Source: Juglans regia
Taxonomy: Eukaryota > Streptophyta > Magnoliopsida > Fagales > Juglandaceae
NCBI RefSeq assembly: GCF_001411555.2
Contig: NC_049901.1
Span: forward strand, 14,175,190 to 14,239,189
Length of the DNA stretch: 64,000 nt
Direction: 5' to 3'
Below, piece by piece: positions 24,676 through 36,100 of this stretch. A program made the translations under genes and the position numbers. Position 1 is the first letter of the stretch; every line of letters begins with the position of its first letter. The notes below the pieces were generated by a model, which did no database searches, had not been told where the DNA came from, and saw only the letters and a program-made list of their open reading frames with translations.

Positions 24676-24830
24676 ACATCAGTCCAATATTTTGATGGAA
24701 CTGGGGCATGAACTAAAAGAGAGAAACCCGTCTCTACAATGTGACGATGACGTCTCTCAACACTGTCGTTTTAGGCATGTGAAGTTTGAGCCAAAAAAAG
24801 ACAATGAAGAGTATTCTAGATTTCACGTGA
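24676..24830 (-). pseudogene. copia integrase fragment split by the solo LTR
   Basis: The minus strand reads ERRHRHIVETGFSLLVHA and then PVPSKYWTDA, the conserved region after the integrase catalytic glutamate. It stops at the solo-LTR insertion and continues on the far side (about 21910-21994) as FQMVVFLINRMPTSILNNL. Its upstream half is lost in the internal deletion. Confidence 0.8.
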
Positions 24831-24926
24831 GATGGTGCATTCAAGCACCTGTGCTAAGATTGTGTCTGTGAGTGAGGAATTAATTCTTGAGATGATGAGT
24901 TGATCTTGCACCACCCATTTCGTATA

Positions 24927-25130
24927 TTATAGATTGTTGTTGCCATTTACAGTGGAAGGGGGCACAAGAATAGAGCCATCAATGTATCCAAAGAGTTGAT
25001 GGCCCTTAAGAAATAGAAGAATTTGAGCTTTCCATAGTAAATAGCTATCTATGGAAAGCTTCAACGTGATGAAGTGTGAAGTGGAATTGAGAATAGCAGG
25101 GCTAACAGTGGGATTTGTTTTATCAGCTTC
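24927..25130 (-). pseudogene. copia gag N-terminus, second element
   Basis: Starts MEADKTNPTVS and contains HFITLKLSIDSYLLWKAQIL and LFGYIDGSILVPP, the typical copia gag N-terminal domain (LTR copia-type gag). It is followed within about 100 bases by unrelated and then integrase sequence, marking the internal deletion. Confidence 0.85.
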
Positions 25131-25162
25131 CATGGGGAAAAAAAATGGACGTTGGTCCTTTA

Positions 25163-25176
25163 GAGCTCTGGTACCA
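25163..25176 (-). promoter_or_regulatory. primer-binding site of the second copia element
   Basis: The minus strand reads TGGTACCAGAGCTC directly after the LTR ending TTCA, matching the 3' end of initiator Met tRNA apart from small changes. Confidence 0.85.
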
Positions 25177-25472
25177 TGAAGCGAAACACGAGGCGTTTGA
25201 TAAATTGTATCAACCAAGATCAGATAGTTCAATAGCTCATATTTTCTATATTTCCTCACACACTTAAATGTACAATATCACAATGTATTTATAAAATACA
25301 ATAGCCAATGAAAAGCATTATGAAAAAAACAAAGAGTTGATTCTCGAATAATCTTTGCTGCAGAGTTTGTTATGTTGTTATCATGGAGTCCCCTGCATCC
25401 GAATCATGTGGTTGAGGATTTCTTCCAGAAGGATTCGTGTGTGTAGCATGTGCTGAGGCATGTGCCTTAATA
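25177..25472 (-). repeat. 5' LTR of the second copia element
   Basis: 296-bp repeat pairing with 19420-19729. The plus strand begins TGAAGCGAAACACGAGG and ends GTGCCTTAATA, followed by the GAGAG target duplication. Confidence 0.9.
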
Positions 25473-25499
25473 GAGAGTACAATCAACCAAAATTTTGTC

Positions 25500-25615
25500 G
25501 ATTTCTTATATTTTTTACATACGTCTAAGGTTCATAATTATGACACATCATGACTATAAAGAAAAAATACAATAATATACGTCTAAGGTTCATAATTTTT
25601 TACATACGTCTAAGG
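25500..25615. repeat. short dispersed repeat, three copies of ACGTCTAAGGTT
   Basis: ACGTCTAAGGTT occurs three times in about 115 bases (near 25521, 25579 and 25606), twice followed by CATAATT and preceded by TACAT or TATAT. Looks like local slippage or duplication next to the LTR. Confidence 0.6.
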
Positions 25616-25660
25616 TTAAAAATATTTCTTATATTTTTAAGTTTGTAATGATCATAAAAG

Positions 25661-26215
25661 GAAACCCTATTCTCTCTAGTTTTTCTCTCTACACAACCCC
25701 TCTTCAAAAAACTCAAATCAGAGGAGGGGGTTGGAGCTTTGGCTCTTCCCTCCCTCCTCTCTTGCTCCCTCATCCCTCCTCCCTCTTCTCTCTAATTTTT
25801 CTTTTATTTTTCTGGTTTTGTTTGTTTTTTCATTCATAGTAGGGCGAAATGCAAATTTGTTGTTCTCCAAAGCCAGACGACCACCAAGCGCCCCACCACA
25901 AGATTTCTAAGGCGCCGATCCTTCAGACGGACAAAGAATCTCATCGAACGGAGAGGTGCGTGAACCACACGAGCGACCCAAAATGCCTGGGTGACATCCA
26001 CGCGACATTGCAAAAAGAGCTCTATAGCTGCCACGCACGGATTTTCTAGGACCAGGGTCATCGGTTTTTTCAAACCTGACGTTCCACCGTACTTCCAGGG
26101 TAGCGCATGTCCCTCACGCACCACCACAATCTCAATGTTTGCATCTTTGATTTCCTCTAAGGTTGAAAATGTGGATCTACAGCTTTCCAAGCTGTAATTC
26201 ACTATTTTTTCCATA
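25661..26215 (+). mobile_element. retroposon-like repeat, related to 57502-58364
   Basis: C/T-rich head (CCCTCTTCAAAAAACTC, then GGAGGGGGTTGGAGCTTTGGCTC and CCCTCC runs), then AGGGCGAAATGCAAAT, then a GC-richer body with TCACGCACCACCAC. The same landmarks occur in the same order at 57510-57860, so the two loci share ancestry. A 126-codon minus-strand frame (25834-26214) spans the body, but it is not conserved at the sister locus and resembles no family I know, so I treat it as chance. No poly(A) or target duplication was found here. Confidence 0.5.
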
Positions 26216-27436
26216 TATTTTTTACGTTTTCTATTATTTCCTTTGTTTTAGGTTTTAAAAAAACACAGTCTCTTGAATTTTGTTCATAGAGTGTGTCTTC
26301 CACTTCGTCTTAAACAAAGTGTGTAATTTCACAAATATTACTGTGAAAACTTTTTGTCATACTATCTATAATTTGGTATGCTTGGAAAAAAATACGTTAG
26401 CTGTTGCAAATATGTTAAAAAGAATAATACTATTTTGTCTATTCAATTTGTCCACTCATTTTGGTACCTTATGCATTTTAATTTGTTTTTAATTTTTTTT
26501 CTTTATTTAATAGTTAAAAAAATGACTATTAATGCATTGATTTTTTTTTATATTTCTAAAAATGTTTTAGAATGATAAAAAAATATGAATTAAAAAATCA
26601 AAAAAAAAAGAAGAGTGGAGTAGCACCACACAAAAAAAAAAATACTATTTTGCTCACTCAATTTGTCCACTCATATTGAAAAAAAAAAACATGTAATATT
26701 TTGCTATTACGTACGTTCATTTGTTGAATAAAATCACGTTTAATTTTTGTTTTCACAACACATGCATTTCATTGCTAGATTTCTTACGGGACAATTTTGT
26801 TTTTTTTTTTTCAGCGCGCTAAGGTGCATGTACCGACCGATGTATGTTGTCTGATCGTGTCATTTGTGAAGAACATGAAAGATCTTGTCTTTTTTGTGAG
26901 TTGTCTAATTTCTAGGCCGTGAGGATTCTAAAAACTTGAGTCTTTTATGATCATGATGAGTACGTACCCAATTTGCTTTCTTAGTCTTTTATGATCACGA
27001 TGAGTATGTACGTACCCAATTTGCTTTCTTATAATCGAAAACTCAAATATTATGGTTAAGAATTAAAGACAAACTATACTGTTTGTTGGAAAAGAAATAT
27101 ACGTCATTGCAACAATCACGTCAAGCCACCAGCCCCAGTTTAAATTATTGAATGGCAGATACCAAATCATGTCACAAACCTTTTAAATCATATCATTTAA
27201 TCTCATATTATTTAAATATAAATATTTTTTTTTTAATTTTTAATTTTTTCATATAATCATTATTTAATAATTATAAATTTTTTAAATTTTTAAATAAAAT
27301 ATAAAAAATAATTTAACTTTTTTAAATGCTAAAAAAAATAACAATAAAAGATTATAATAACAAATTTTTTATTTCATTTCATCTGAGATATGAACCTTTT
27401 GATCAAGACATGTGGGCAGTTTATAATTTTGGCCTA
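26216..27436. other. intergenic, AT-rich
   Basis: No supported gene. A block of about 50 bp (TTTTATGATCAYGATGAGTA...CGTACCCAATTTGCTTTCTTA) is tandemly duplicated at about 26939-27032. Low-complexity AT at 27180-27370 resembles the core of the adjacent MITE-like element. Confidence 0.5.
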
Positions 27437-27770
27437 GTTTGGATGGCAAAATCTTTTCATTTCACTTCATCTCATCTCAATATTCAAGTATTATAAATAC
27501 AAATACTTTTTAATTTCAAATCTTCATCTTTTTTTATTTAATCATTATAATTTTTTCAAACTTTCGAACAAAATATAAAAAATAATTTAACTTTTTTAAA
27601 TATCAAATAAAAAAATTTATTCCAATAATATTTTAAATTTATAATATTTTTATTCAATCTTTCATCTCATTTTCTAAATTTCCATAAAACATATTAATTC
27701 AAACATATTAAACATATAAATTATTTTATTAATATTTATAAATAATTTCATCTCGTCTACCGTCCAAATC
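27437..27770. mobile_element. AT-rich MITE-like element
   Basis: Begins GTTTGGATGG and ends CCGTCCAAAT, short inverted ends around an AT-rich body with CATCTCATCTC near one end and TTTCATCTCGTC near the other. Related blocks lie at about 49326-49492, 49926-50455 and 61520-62018. No coding content. Confidence 0.6.
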
Positions 27771-27830
27771 AAATCTTATTATGCCCCTTCTAGGTCTGGT
27801 AGTACCACGTGTTATTAATACCAAAGTCTA

Positions 27831-27925
27831 TTTTTTTTTTTTTAATAGATTTGGACAGGGTTTTGACACCAATATCTCTATTTTGGAGATTGAGAATTTG
27901 TGACGATCAAACCATAAACCTTTGG
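27831..27925 (-). mobile_element. SINE-like element, copy 1
   Basis: On the minus strand it begins CCAAAGGTTTATGG, includes AAAATAGAGATATTGGTGTC and ends in a poly(A) of about 13 bases. The copy at 54604-54702 shares the start, length (about 95-100 bp) and tail. A target duplication is not clear here. Confidence 0.55.
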
Positions 27926-27939
27926 CCAATAGAATCTAA

Positions 27940-28600
27940 ATGATGCGACAATATCAAGTCATTTCATAAAAAATAAAAAAATAAAAATAAAAATAAAATT
28001 ATTATACTCACAAAAAGATTTATACTCAAAATCTTTTCCTCTTTTTGTTTTTTATACTCAAAATCTACTACGCACATGATATAAAATTTCAAGTACAAAC
28101 ACAAACTTTACACCCAGATCAGCTTTGCAAAATGGGTTTGTGACACAAGCTCCAACTAGTAATAACTGACAAAAAATGAAGGTTTTAATTGTATATATAT
28201 ACCTTCAAAATAGAAACTCTAGTAAAACAAGAAAGGGCATTTATTATAACATCAAAAAGTCTTTGGATTTTAAGTTGAAACATATTTTAATAAGAATATC
28301 GCCTGTTGCATAAAATCAAGCACCTTTCAATACATTTAAACCAAATCAAAAGAAACGATCCTCCGTTTTGTTAACTAGGATTAGATGTGCATTCAGATAT
28401 CCTTCAATTGGTTCTTATTTAAAATAAAAGGCAAGAAAACATACAAAGTCACTTATTTTTGTAAACAAAACATAAAGTTTCAAGACTATAATGAAATAAA
28501 ATAGAGCCCAGTTGAAAAAGATATTAAACCTAATACCATTAACAAAGACCCACTCCAAAATACAAACAAGCCCAAAACCAACCCAAGTCATCAAAGCCCA
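27940..28600. other. intergenic, AT-rich
   Basis: No supported gene and no clear element border. It may be the 3' part of the LTR-like block that follows. Confidence 0.4.
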
Positions 28601-28792
28601 CCTTAAAAATTAAGGGTAACAATGTAATTACTCCAAGTTAAGGCTAACATGCACGAGTACACATTACCCTTTCCCCACCATGAAATGGTCTCCACTAGCA
28701 GGGAAGGCGTATGCTTACCGAGAGCTATGTGTAACGGTGACCTGGGTGGATGTCTACGGCGGCATGATTGGGAGCGGCGGTAGGTCACTTTG

Positions 28793-28823
<31 letters not shown>

Positions 28824-29971
28824 AGAGAATGAGAGAACACAGCGTGGGGAGAGAGGAAACTCACCGTATGGGAGGCAGCGATGGGCTCACTAGTGGTTGA
28901 GCTGAGGTCTACGGCGGAGTACGATGGCAATGCACCATGAGGAAGAGAGAGAATCACACAGAGAGAGGGAGAGTTGCGTTACCGAGAGGGGTGGAGATAT
29001 CGCGTGATGGTGGCTCATGACAGCACCAAGTTGGGCATGGTTGTTCTGGGTGGAGCATCGGGAGTATCACGATGGTTGCATGGCGAACAGAGGTTGTTGG
29101 CTGCATGGTGGTCGAGTGGAGTATCACATCCATGCTTGTTGTTATGTTTTGAGTATGGAAAGCAATGGTGGTTTTCTTTGGGTGCTAACCAAAAGGCATG
29201 CGGCTCACGGTGGTGTTAATAGTGGATGTTAGTGATCTGCAGGGGCGTCTCACGGTGACAGCGTGGTGGTGTAGGGCTGAGGTTTAGGCTGTGGGCTTGT
29301 GGTTTCTATCATGTGGGGTGATCTCGGCATGTTGGTTTCCATTTGGAGTTGTTGTGCTGCAAGATGGAGGCGGCGTTGTCGTTTATGGTAGGGGACAAGG
29401 TGGTAACAGTTTCTTAAAGGGCTGGACAGTGGGGTACTTGTTTCCCACCATGGTGCATGGTTGAGACGTGAAGGGGTTGGGAGGGTGGCTATGTGCATGG
29501 TTTGGTTTACGATGCTTTGTGGATGGGAAGGGCTACATTACACAGTTTGCATGGGACGAAAAACACTTATGTGTTTCGTGGCAATGAGACCAACCAGAAG
29601 GGGCTCGAGCAGTGACTTGTTCGTTGGGTGGTGAGAACTTACGGTGAGAAAGAGAAGCGAGAGAAAGAGTTTGGAGGATGACTTGATCATCTGCTAGTGA
29701 AATGAACTAGTGGCGTGGGTGAGTGAGAGTCTGAGCGTGTGATGGAAAAGAAAAGAAAAGGAAAACAAAATCGTGAGACGTGGGGAAAATGGATTTGAGG
29801 TGGAAGGATATTCGAAAGTGAAGAAACTAAAGGGAAAGAAAAAAAAATGGTCTGGCAAGAAAACTACAGTCAAGGAAGAAGACACCTACCAAAACGACAT
29901 CATCATGGGCTTGGCTAGCTTCGTCGTGGTTTGGGCCTCCCTTCGTTTGGGCTTAGGCTCTGGGTATTACA
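28600..29971 (-). mobile_element. probable LTR-derived block (TGTAATACCC start on the minus strand)
   Basis: The minus strand from 29971 reads TGTAATACCCAGAGCC, then a T/C-rich stretch and then GC-richer sequence, the same build as the solo LTR at 21995. TGTCA follows at 29972-29976, and recognisable copia sequence begins right after, as if this block inserted there. The left border was not found (TGTAATTAC at about 28622 is a candidate only). Frames here (such as 28974-29219) have biased, non-protein-like composition. (GA)n lies at 28792-28818. Confidence 0.45.
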
Positions 29972-29976
29972 TGTCA

Positions 29977-30566
29977 AACAATCATTAATTGCTACTTCTT
30001 CCAACCATTCAAATATTATTTCAATGCATAAAGCAAGCAAGGAATGTATTTGGTTGAAATCAGTAATTCAACACATTTAAGATAAGTGTGAATTGTCCAC
30101 AAATCAAAAGAGTTTATATCAAAGGTGATAGAACCAATCATATTTCGCCAAAATTATTTTACACACGGGCTCTAAAAGAGTGGTGATATTGATATCAAGC
30201 AAATACAATCATGTGAAAATTTGATAGATATATTCACTAAAGCATTGCCAACTACAATATTTAAAAAGTTGGTATACGGCATTGGATTGTCTCAACTCAA
30301 AAATCTTTCATTGTAAACAATAAAGCTCTACATATTTTTGAAGGGAAGAAAATGACCATACAAATTATACTCTTTTTCCTTCACTAAGATTTTTTTCCAC
30401 TGGGTTTTCCTTTGCAAGGTTTTAACGAGGCAATCCTAAAGTATTCCAAGGTATACAAGAATATTGTACTCTTTTTCCTTCGCCATTGATTTTTTTTCCC
30501 ATCAGATTTTTCCTTGGCAAGGTTTTAATGAGGCATGCTCTTTGTATATGGTCATCCAATGGGGAG
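29977..30566 (+). pseudogene. copia RNase H C-terminus and 3' untranslated part
   Basis: Decayed codons give KGDRTNHISPKLFY, SGDIDIKQIQSCENLIDIFT and KALPTTIFKKLVYGIG, the C-terminal end of a copia RNase H, with stops and shifts. After it comes a roughly 100-bp unit (TACTCTTTTTCCTTC...TTTTCCTTKGCAAGGTTTTAA) repeated twice (30368-30431, 30468-30535). A purine tract AATGGGGAG ends the internal region at 30566. The rest of the element is absent. Confidence 0.75.
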
Positions 30567-30848
30567 TGTTGTAAATATATGAATGTAGTAAAATACATTC
30601 CATATATTTGATGAATGACCATTAGAATTTTGACTCATTCATGTATTCCTATTTTCAATGTTCATCTATTCTCTTGATTCGTGTATTGTCATTCCCTAAG
30701 TTCATGTATCTATTTAATATAATGTATCCTCCCATGTCTATAAAAGGGAGTTTTGAATAGGATTTGTCTTGACTCATAATCCATTATAAATGAATTTCTG
30801 AAAATTATTTTCTATTTCTAGATTTATAAAAACCATTTCTTGGTGTCA
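30567..30848 (+). repeat. LTR of the third copia element (probable)
   Basis: Starts TGTTGTAAATATATGAATG immediately after the purine tract, so this is the 3' LTR start. It contains TATAAAAGGGAG at about 30740, a plausible TATA box. TGTCA at 30844-30848 gives a TG...CA repeat of 282 bp. No second copy is in the window, so the right end is uncertain. Confidence 0.6.
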
Positions 30849-31030
30849 AAAAATAATTCGACTTATTCAAATTCCAAAATAAAGATTATATTAAAAATTT
30901 ATATTTTAACCCTCTTTTAACTTTATAATTTTTTTTATTCAACTTTTTCTCTCTCATTTCTCAAAATCCTATAAAACATCGTAACTTAAATAATTTTACT
31001 ATTATTCACAAATTATCTCCCTACTATTTA

Positions 31031-32381
31031 CTATGGGTGGGCAGCGGAGCCCCGCACCCCGCTGCCCTGCCCCCGCATGGCGGGATGGGTAACCCCACCC
31101 TGCAGGGCAAGACACTAGTTGGGGCGAGGCGGGGGGCGGTATGGTCCAAGCTAGGGGTGTAAATTCAAACGGGAAAATCGGACCGGACCGGTCTGATCCG
31201 GGACCGGTTCTTAGAATGTGAAAACTGGTCAGTTCTGGTCCGGTTCCGGTTTTAAGATTTTTCGGACCGGACCAGACCGATTGATAAAAAATATATATAA
31301 AATAATATTTGTATTATTGTATATATAAGTTTTATACAAAATATTATATATATATTAATATATATAAGTTTTATATATTATGTATAATTATAAATTTTTA
31401 TGTGAAATTTTTATATATAATATATATAATTATATGTATTCATATATGAAATAATTTTTTATTATAATTTATAAATTATTACATAAAATGTTAATCCTAA
31501 ATCACTAAAAGTTTATAACTAATACTAATAGTCTAATATAGACTAATGATTATAGTTATACTTATAATTAATACTACAAGTTTTTACTAAAAATTTATAA
31601 CTAATACTAATATTAAATATATAGTTTATAACTAATACTAATATATAACTTATAAATATACCAATAGTCTAATATATTTATAAAAGTATAAAACAGTTTT
31701 TTTTAAATTTATTTTTTTTTATAAACAAATTTTTAATGACAAATTGTGAAACTTACATTTAAAAAAAATTGAAAAAAAAGACCGGAAACCGGTAAAACCG
31801 GAAGTACTGGTTTAGGAAGGTAACCGGTGCGTAATCGGTTTTGAAAAATAGAAAATCGGTACATACCGGTTCGGTCCTAGATTTTGTCCAAAACCGAACC
31901 GAACCAGACCAGTTACACCCCTAGTCCCAGCGAGGCCCCGCCCCACACCCAAATTTCTTTTTATATAAATATATATTTATTATTTTTACTACATATAAAT
32001 ATATTAATATGTATAAAGTAGAAGTTTTACATAATACTTTGTGTAAGTTATAATGTAGTAGGGTGACCATTTTATAGAATATTATCTTGACAATACAAGT
32101 CTCACACTTAATTAATGTGGGACTCTTGTATTACACTATAATTTACATAAAATATATACTAACAAATTTAAAAATTATATAATTTTTAAATTATAGTTAT
32201 ATTTCTAAATTTAAATTTATAAATTTAAATCTAAAAATATATTTTTGATCACTTTTAAACTTAAAAATAATTTTTAAATCTAATAAATTATAATCTATTA
32301 TTAAAATAGACGAGGTCAAGGGTGAAAACTCTACCCCCGATCCATGCAGGGCGGGGGCAGGGAGGAGGCTATCCCGCACTG
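31031..32381. mobile_element. foldback/TIR element with GGGGCGG-type core, hosting a nested element
   Basis: Flanked by ACTATTTA on both sides (31023-31030 and 32382-32389), an 8-bp perfect repeat that could be a target duplication. The ends carry C- and G-rich runs that pair as imperfect inverted repeats: CTGCCCCCGCATGG on the left, its relative CAGGGCGGGGGCAGG near 32347 on the right. The middle is AT-rich. The second element (31151-31924) sits inside GGCGGTATGGTCCAAG/TCCCAGCGAGGCCCC. Eight-base duplications suit hAT-type elements, but the flanking DNA is AT-rich, so chance is possible. Confidence 0.5.
31151..31924. mobile_element. TIR element built from (GGACCG)n-like hexamers
   Basis: 774 bp with perfect 12-bp inverted ends, CTAGGGGTGTAA at 31151 and TTACACCCCTAG at 31913-31924. 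Inside each end are many degenerate CCGGACC/GGTTCGGT hexamers; the centre (about 31285-31770) is AT-rich. No coding frame. Flanks TCCAAG and TCCCAG agree at 5 of 6 bases. It lies within the larger foldback element. Confidence 0.75.
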
Positions 32382-32389
32382 ACTATTTA

Positions 32390-33111
32390 TATATTTTTCA
32401 TCAAATCTGCATGTTAGGAAGAATTACTTTTGAACCTTTCTTTGGCCAAAAGTGCTTGTGAAAAAGTGGAAAAGAAGAAGAATGATGCAACCATTTACAC
32501 GGGTAACGGATTCGAAAAGAATCTGAAGAGGCATAGTAAGTGAGGGACTTTTCTACTGAAATCTCACCTTTTTTTTACATATATATATATATATATATTT
32601 TAAACATCTTTAAATATTTTTTAAAATAATACACAAATTTATTAATAATAATTATTTTTAATATTTTAAAAAAATTAAAATGCAATTGGGGTCAATCCTA
32701 GGAACAAATCAGGATAAATTAGCATTTTCCATAAATGAGTCATTATAGTTGTTACGCTGAAATAGATTCATAGAATCTTCAAAGGTGTTACCAATAGTTT
32801 CAGAAATAATCAATTTCTCTTAATTGTTTTTTCTAAATTTTAGAATATGATCTGAGAAATAAATATTTATAATAAATTATTTATTTGAATATTTACTTCC
32901 TTCTCAATTTAATCTCTCAACCTTGATTCGTAAAACTCGAATTAAGAAGGAAAGAGATTCGATTCCAAAAAGATAACATAAGAAACGCAAAACCACGTCA
33001 GCGTTTGCTAGAAGTAACCACCGGCACTGGGCAGCCGCCAAAAACATTGCACGCAACGCCCCCCTCTCACTGAAACCCTCTGCTTTCGTTTTCGTGATTT
33101 CTTGATCGGCC
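32390..33111. other. intergenic and AGT2 upstream region
   Basis: AT-rich, with an (AT)n run at about 32578-32598. The last roughly 100 bases before the ATG are less AT-rich and probably hold the 5' leader of the aminotransferase gene; no TATA box was singled out. Confidence 0.5.
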
Positions 33112-36100
33112 ATGGCGTTGCAGAGGCATCTGCTGAGGAAGGCAAAGTTTCTCTCCGGTTCCTCCTTTTCTACAATTCCTTCTTCATCTGCTGCTGCTGC
33201 TGCTGCTGCTGCCGCCGCTGTCTGCGATGCTCCTCCGCCTCGGCTTCCTCCGTTCGATCACTCCCCGAGATCCTACAAGGGCCCTCTGGCCGATGAAGTC
33301 TTCCAGAAGCGGAGGAAGTTTCTCGGTCCTTCTCTCTTCCACTACTATCAGAAGCCTGTTAAGTATTTAATTTAATTTTTTTTTTTTTAACAGCACGAGT
33401 TTAAATGACCCTTGGATCAGATCTTCTGTTTAATCACGTGCGGTTATCCCGGCGGGAATTTTTGGTTAATTTAGGAAATCTTGCATGTCATTCATTTTAG
33501 AAACAGAAAATCCATCACTAACCTCAAAATTTTGATGCACAGCTTAATATTGTTGAGGGGAAGATGCAGTATTTATTTGATGAGAACGGGAGGCGTTACC
33601 TGGATGCGTTTGCTGGGATAGTTACGGTTTCTTGTGGACATTGCCATCCTGAAATATTAAGTGCGATAATGGAGCAGAGCAACCTTCTACAGCATGCTAC
33701 AACCATATATCTTCACCATGCAATAGCTGATTTTGCTGAGGCATTAGCTTCCAAAATGCCTGGAAACCTAAAGGTTTTTCTTTTATGAACTGAAATTTAG
33801 TTTGATTGGCAACAACATTCATTATGCGTATTGAATGAATGCGAACTTTCAACTAGTGAAACCTTTTTCGGAAATTCAGGTTGTGTATTTTGTAAATTCT
33901 GGGACGGAAGCAAATGAATTAGCGATGCTGATGGCCCGTCTATACACTGGTAATCTTGGCATGATCTCGTTGAGGAATGCATATCATGGGGGAAGTTCTG
34001 GGACGCTTGGACTCACTGCTCTTAACACATGGAAGTACCCAATACCCCAGGTTAGTTTTTTTGGCATAGCCACGTGTAATGCCAACTAGATCATGGATTA
34101 TCACTGGCTGAGTGTAGGCCGTGTGCGTTTAAATGTCAATTTGACTTAGATGGTTGTGTAAAGTTTCTAGCAACGTTCAACATGTATGCGCTGTGAAGTT
34201 CAATACCAATAAGATAAGCTATAACCAGAGTCCAGACCATTTCTGTCGGCTGTTGTTTTCTTCATTATATTTTTTGTGTTCCTAAAAAGTCATAATTTTT
34301 TTGTAACACTATTTCAAATTTATAGGAAGGGGAAATACGTTACGAGTAATCTTCTGTTTATCTAACATTTTCTGAGCGTAACAATGACTATGTCTTTTTC
34401 CTTTTCTTTTTTGCACAAAGGGAATTACACACACATAGAAGAACACCCTGAAGCGCTGTCATTTCCTAGTCTATCAATATAATCTCACTGTCCTGGTTGT
34501 TTATTTAAAGATATATATATCTGCATGTATGTATATTTGTAAAAGACATTTTTCAAGTATCGCTTTTGATTTATCTATTCAAGAGTGCGGCAACATTTTG
34601 TAGGGCGAAATTCATCATGCTGTAAATCCAGATCCATACCATGGTGATTTTGGCTCTGATGCTAATCGTTATGCCAAAGATGTACAAGATCACATTGATT
34701 TTGGTACTTCAGGAAAAGTTGCTGGATTTATAGCCGAAACAATCCAGGTTTGTATTATTTTTCACGTGTAAAAATGTCATTACGAACCACCTTGTTACAC
34801 AACATTTTAACTGATTGCACAGTTTTGCTAACTATAGGGAGTTGGAGGGGCAGTTGAATTGGCCTCTGGATACTTGAAACTGGTTTATGACATTGTACGC
34901 AAGGCTGGTGGCATCTGCATTGCTGATGAAGTGCAAACTGGGTTTGGTCGTACAGGAAGCCACTACTGGGGCTTTGAAACACAGGGCGTCATTCCAGATA
35001 TAGTTACCATGGCAAAGGTCATTACCTGTTTCCCTATATAATAATATATATTAGGAAGACGCATCATGTTAAGGTCGCATAATCCATTTGCCCTTTTTCA
35101 TCTACCAGGGTATTGGCAATGGGCTACCATTGGGAGCAGTGGTGACAACCCCAGAGATAGCAAGTGTATTGGCCCAGAAAATTCTATTTAATACTTTTGG
35201 TGGGAACCCTGTATGTTCAGCTGGGGGGCTGGCAGTACTTAGAGTTCTTGACAAGGAGAAGCGTCAAGCTCATTGTACTGATGTTGGTTCACACTTGCTT
35301 GGGCGTTTGAGAGCTCTTCAGCAAAGACATGAAAGTACTTGCTCTTGAATTCAACCTCTAGAAAATCTATCCTCCTAGGATGTTAAAAATCCTGTCATGT
35401 AGGTTTGTGCATATGATTAATGTAGTATTCTAATAAATCTATCTAATGCAAACCTTAAGAAAGTCAAAGTTAACTCCACTTCTAAGATGGATTTATCTGA
35501 GTCATGATGAAGAAAATTGCATGAGGGTTTTAGTCTTTGGATATAAGCTTAAGATTGTTTATCATGCTTTACTTGATATCATGGGCCTCAGTCACTATTG
35601 CCCTGTAGCTCCTATAATCAGTGGTAACTAATATTTATCTGTATGGATCTTTCCATTCCGAATCTGTATTTGTGCTTTAGACTGCTATTTTAATACAGAT
35701 TTCTCATCCGAAATATTTTTATTTTTATTTCAGTCATTGGAGATGTGAGGGGCAGGGGCTTAATGGTTGGTGTAGAACTCGTGACTGACAGGACCGAGAA
35801 GACACCTGCTAAGGCAGAAACTGCAGTTTTATTTGAGAAACTTAGAGGTAGCCGGGCACATCTCAAACACACCCTGGCGGGCGCCTTTGTTTTTTCTAAA
35901 TGAGTTATTTACTATATATTTTTACTTTTTTCTCATAAATTTCCTTTTGCTATGCTATTTGTCTAATGGTTTCTGGTTGCAGAGCTTGGTGTTCTAGTTG
36001 GGAAAGGGGGATTGCATGGAAATGTTTTTAGAATAAAGCCACCAATGTGTTTTACAAAGGACGATGCAGGTACTCTTTATGTCTCATTTTAAATAGTTCT

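Larger units (their letters stand above)
19420..25472 (-). mobile_element. second Ty1/copia retrotransposon, internally deleted, interrupted by a solo LTR
   Basis: LTRs at 19420-19729 and 25177-25472 with a perfect 5-bp target duplication GAGAG (19415-19419 and 25473-25477). On the minus strand the primer site lies beside the right LTR and the polypurine tract beside the left one. The remaining coding parts are gag N-terminus (about 24927-25130), a piece of integrase, the proline/serine linker, RT and RNase H. Gag runs almost directly into mid-integrase near 24800, so gag C-terminus, protease and the integrase start are missing. A 2681-bp solo LTR (21995-24675) splits the integrase codons. 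LTR divergence is roughly 9-10% by eye. The LTR ends are TATTAAGG...TTCA in the coding direction, not the usual TG...CA. Confidence 0.93.

Noticed and set aside
25834..26214. 126-codon minus-strand frame as a possible novel gene
   Set aside because: Lies in a repeat whose sister copy at 57502-58364 does not keep the frame; no family resemblance, no splice or promoter context.
28974..29232. Two overlapping frames of 71 and 81 codons
   Set aside because: They lie in an LTR-like block, have no recognisable domain, and are rich in Trp, Cys and Gly as expected from the base composition.
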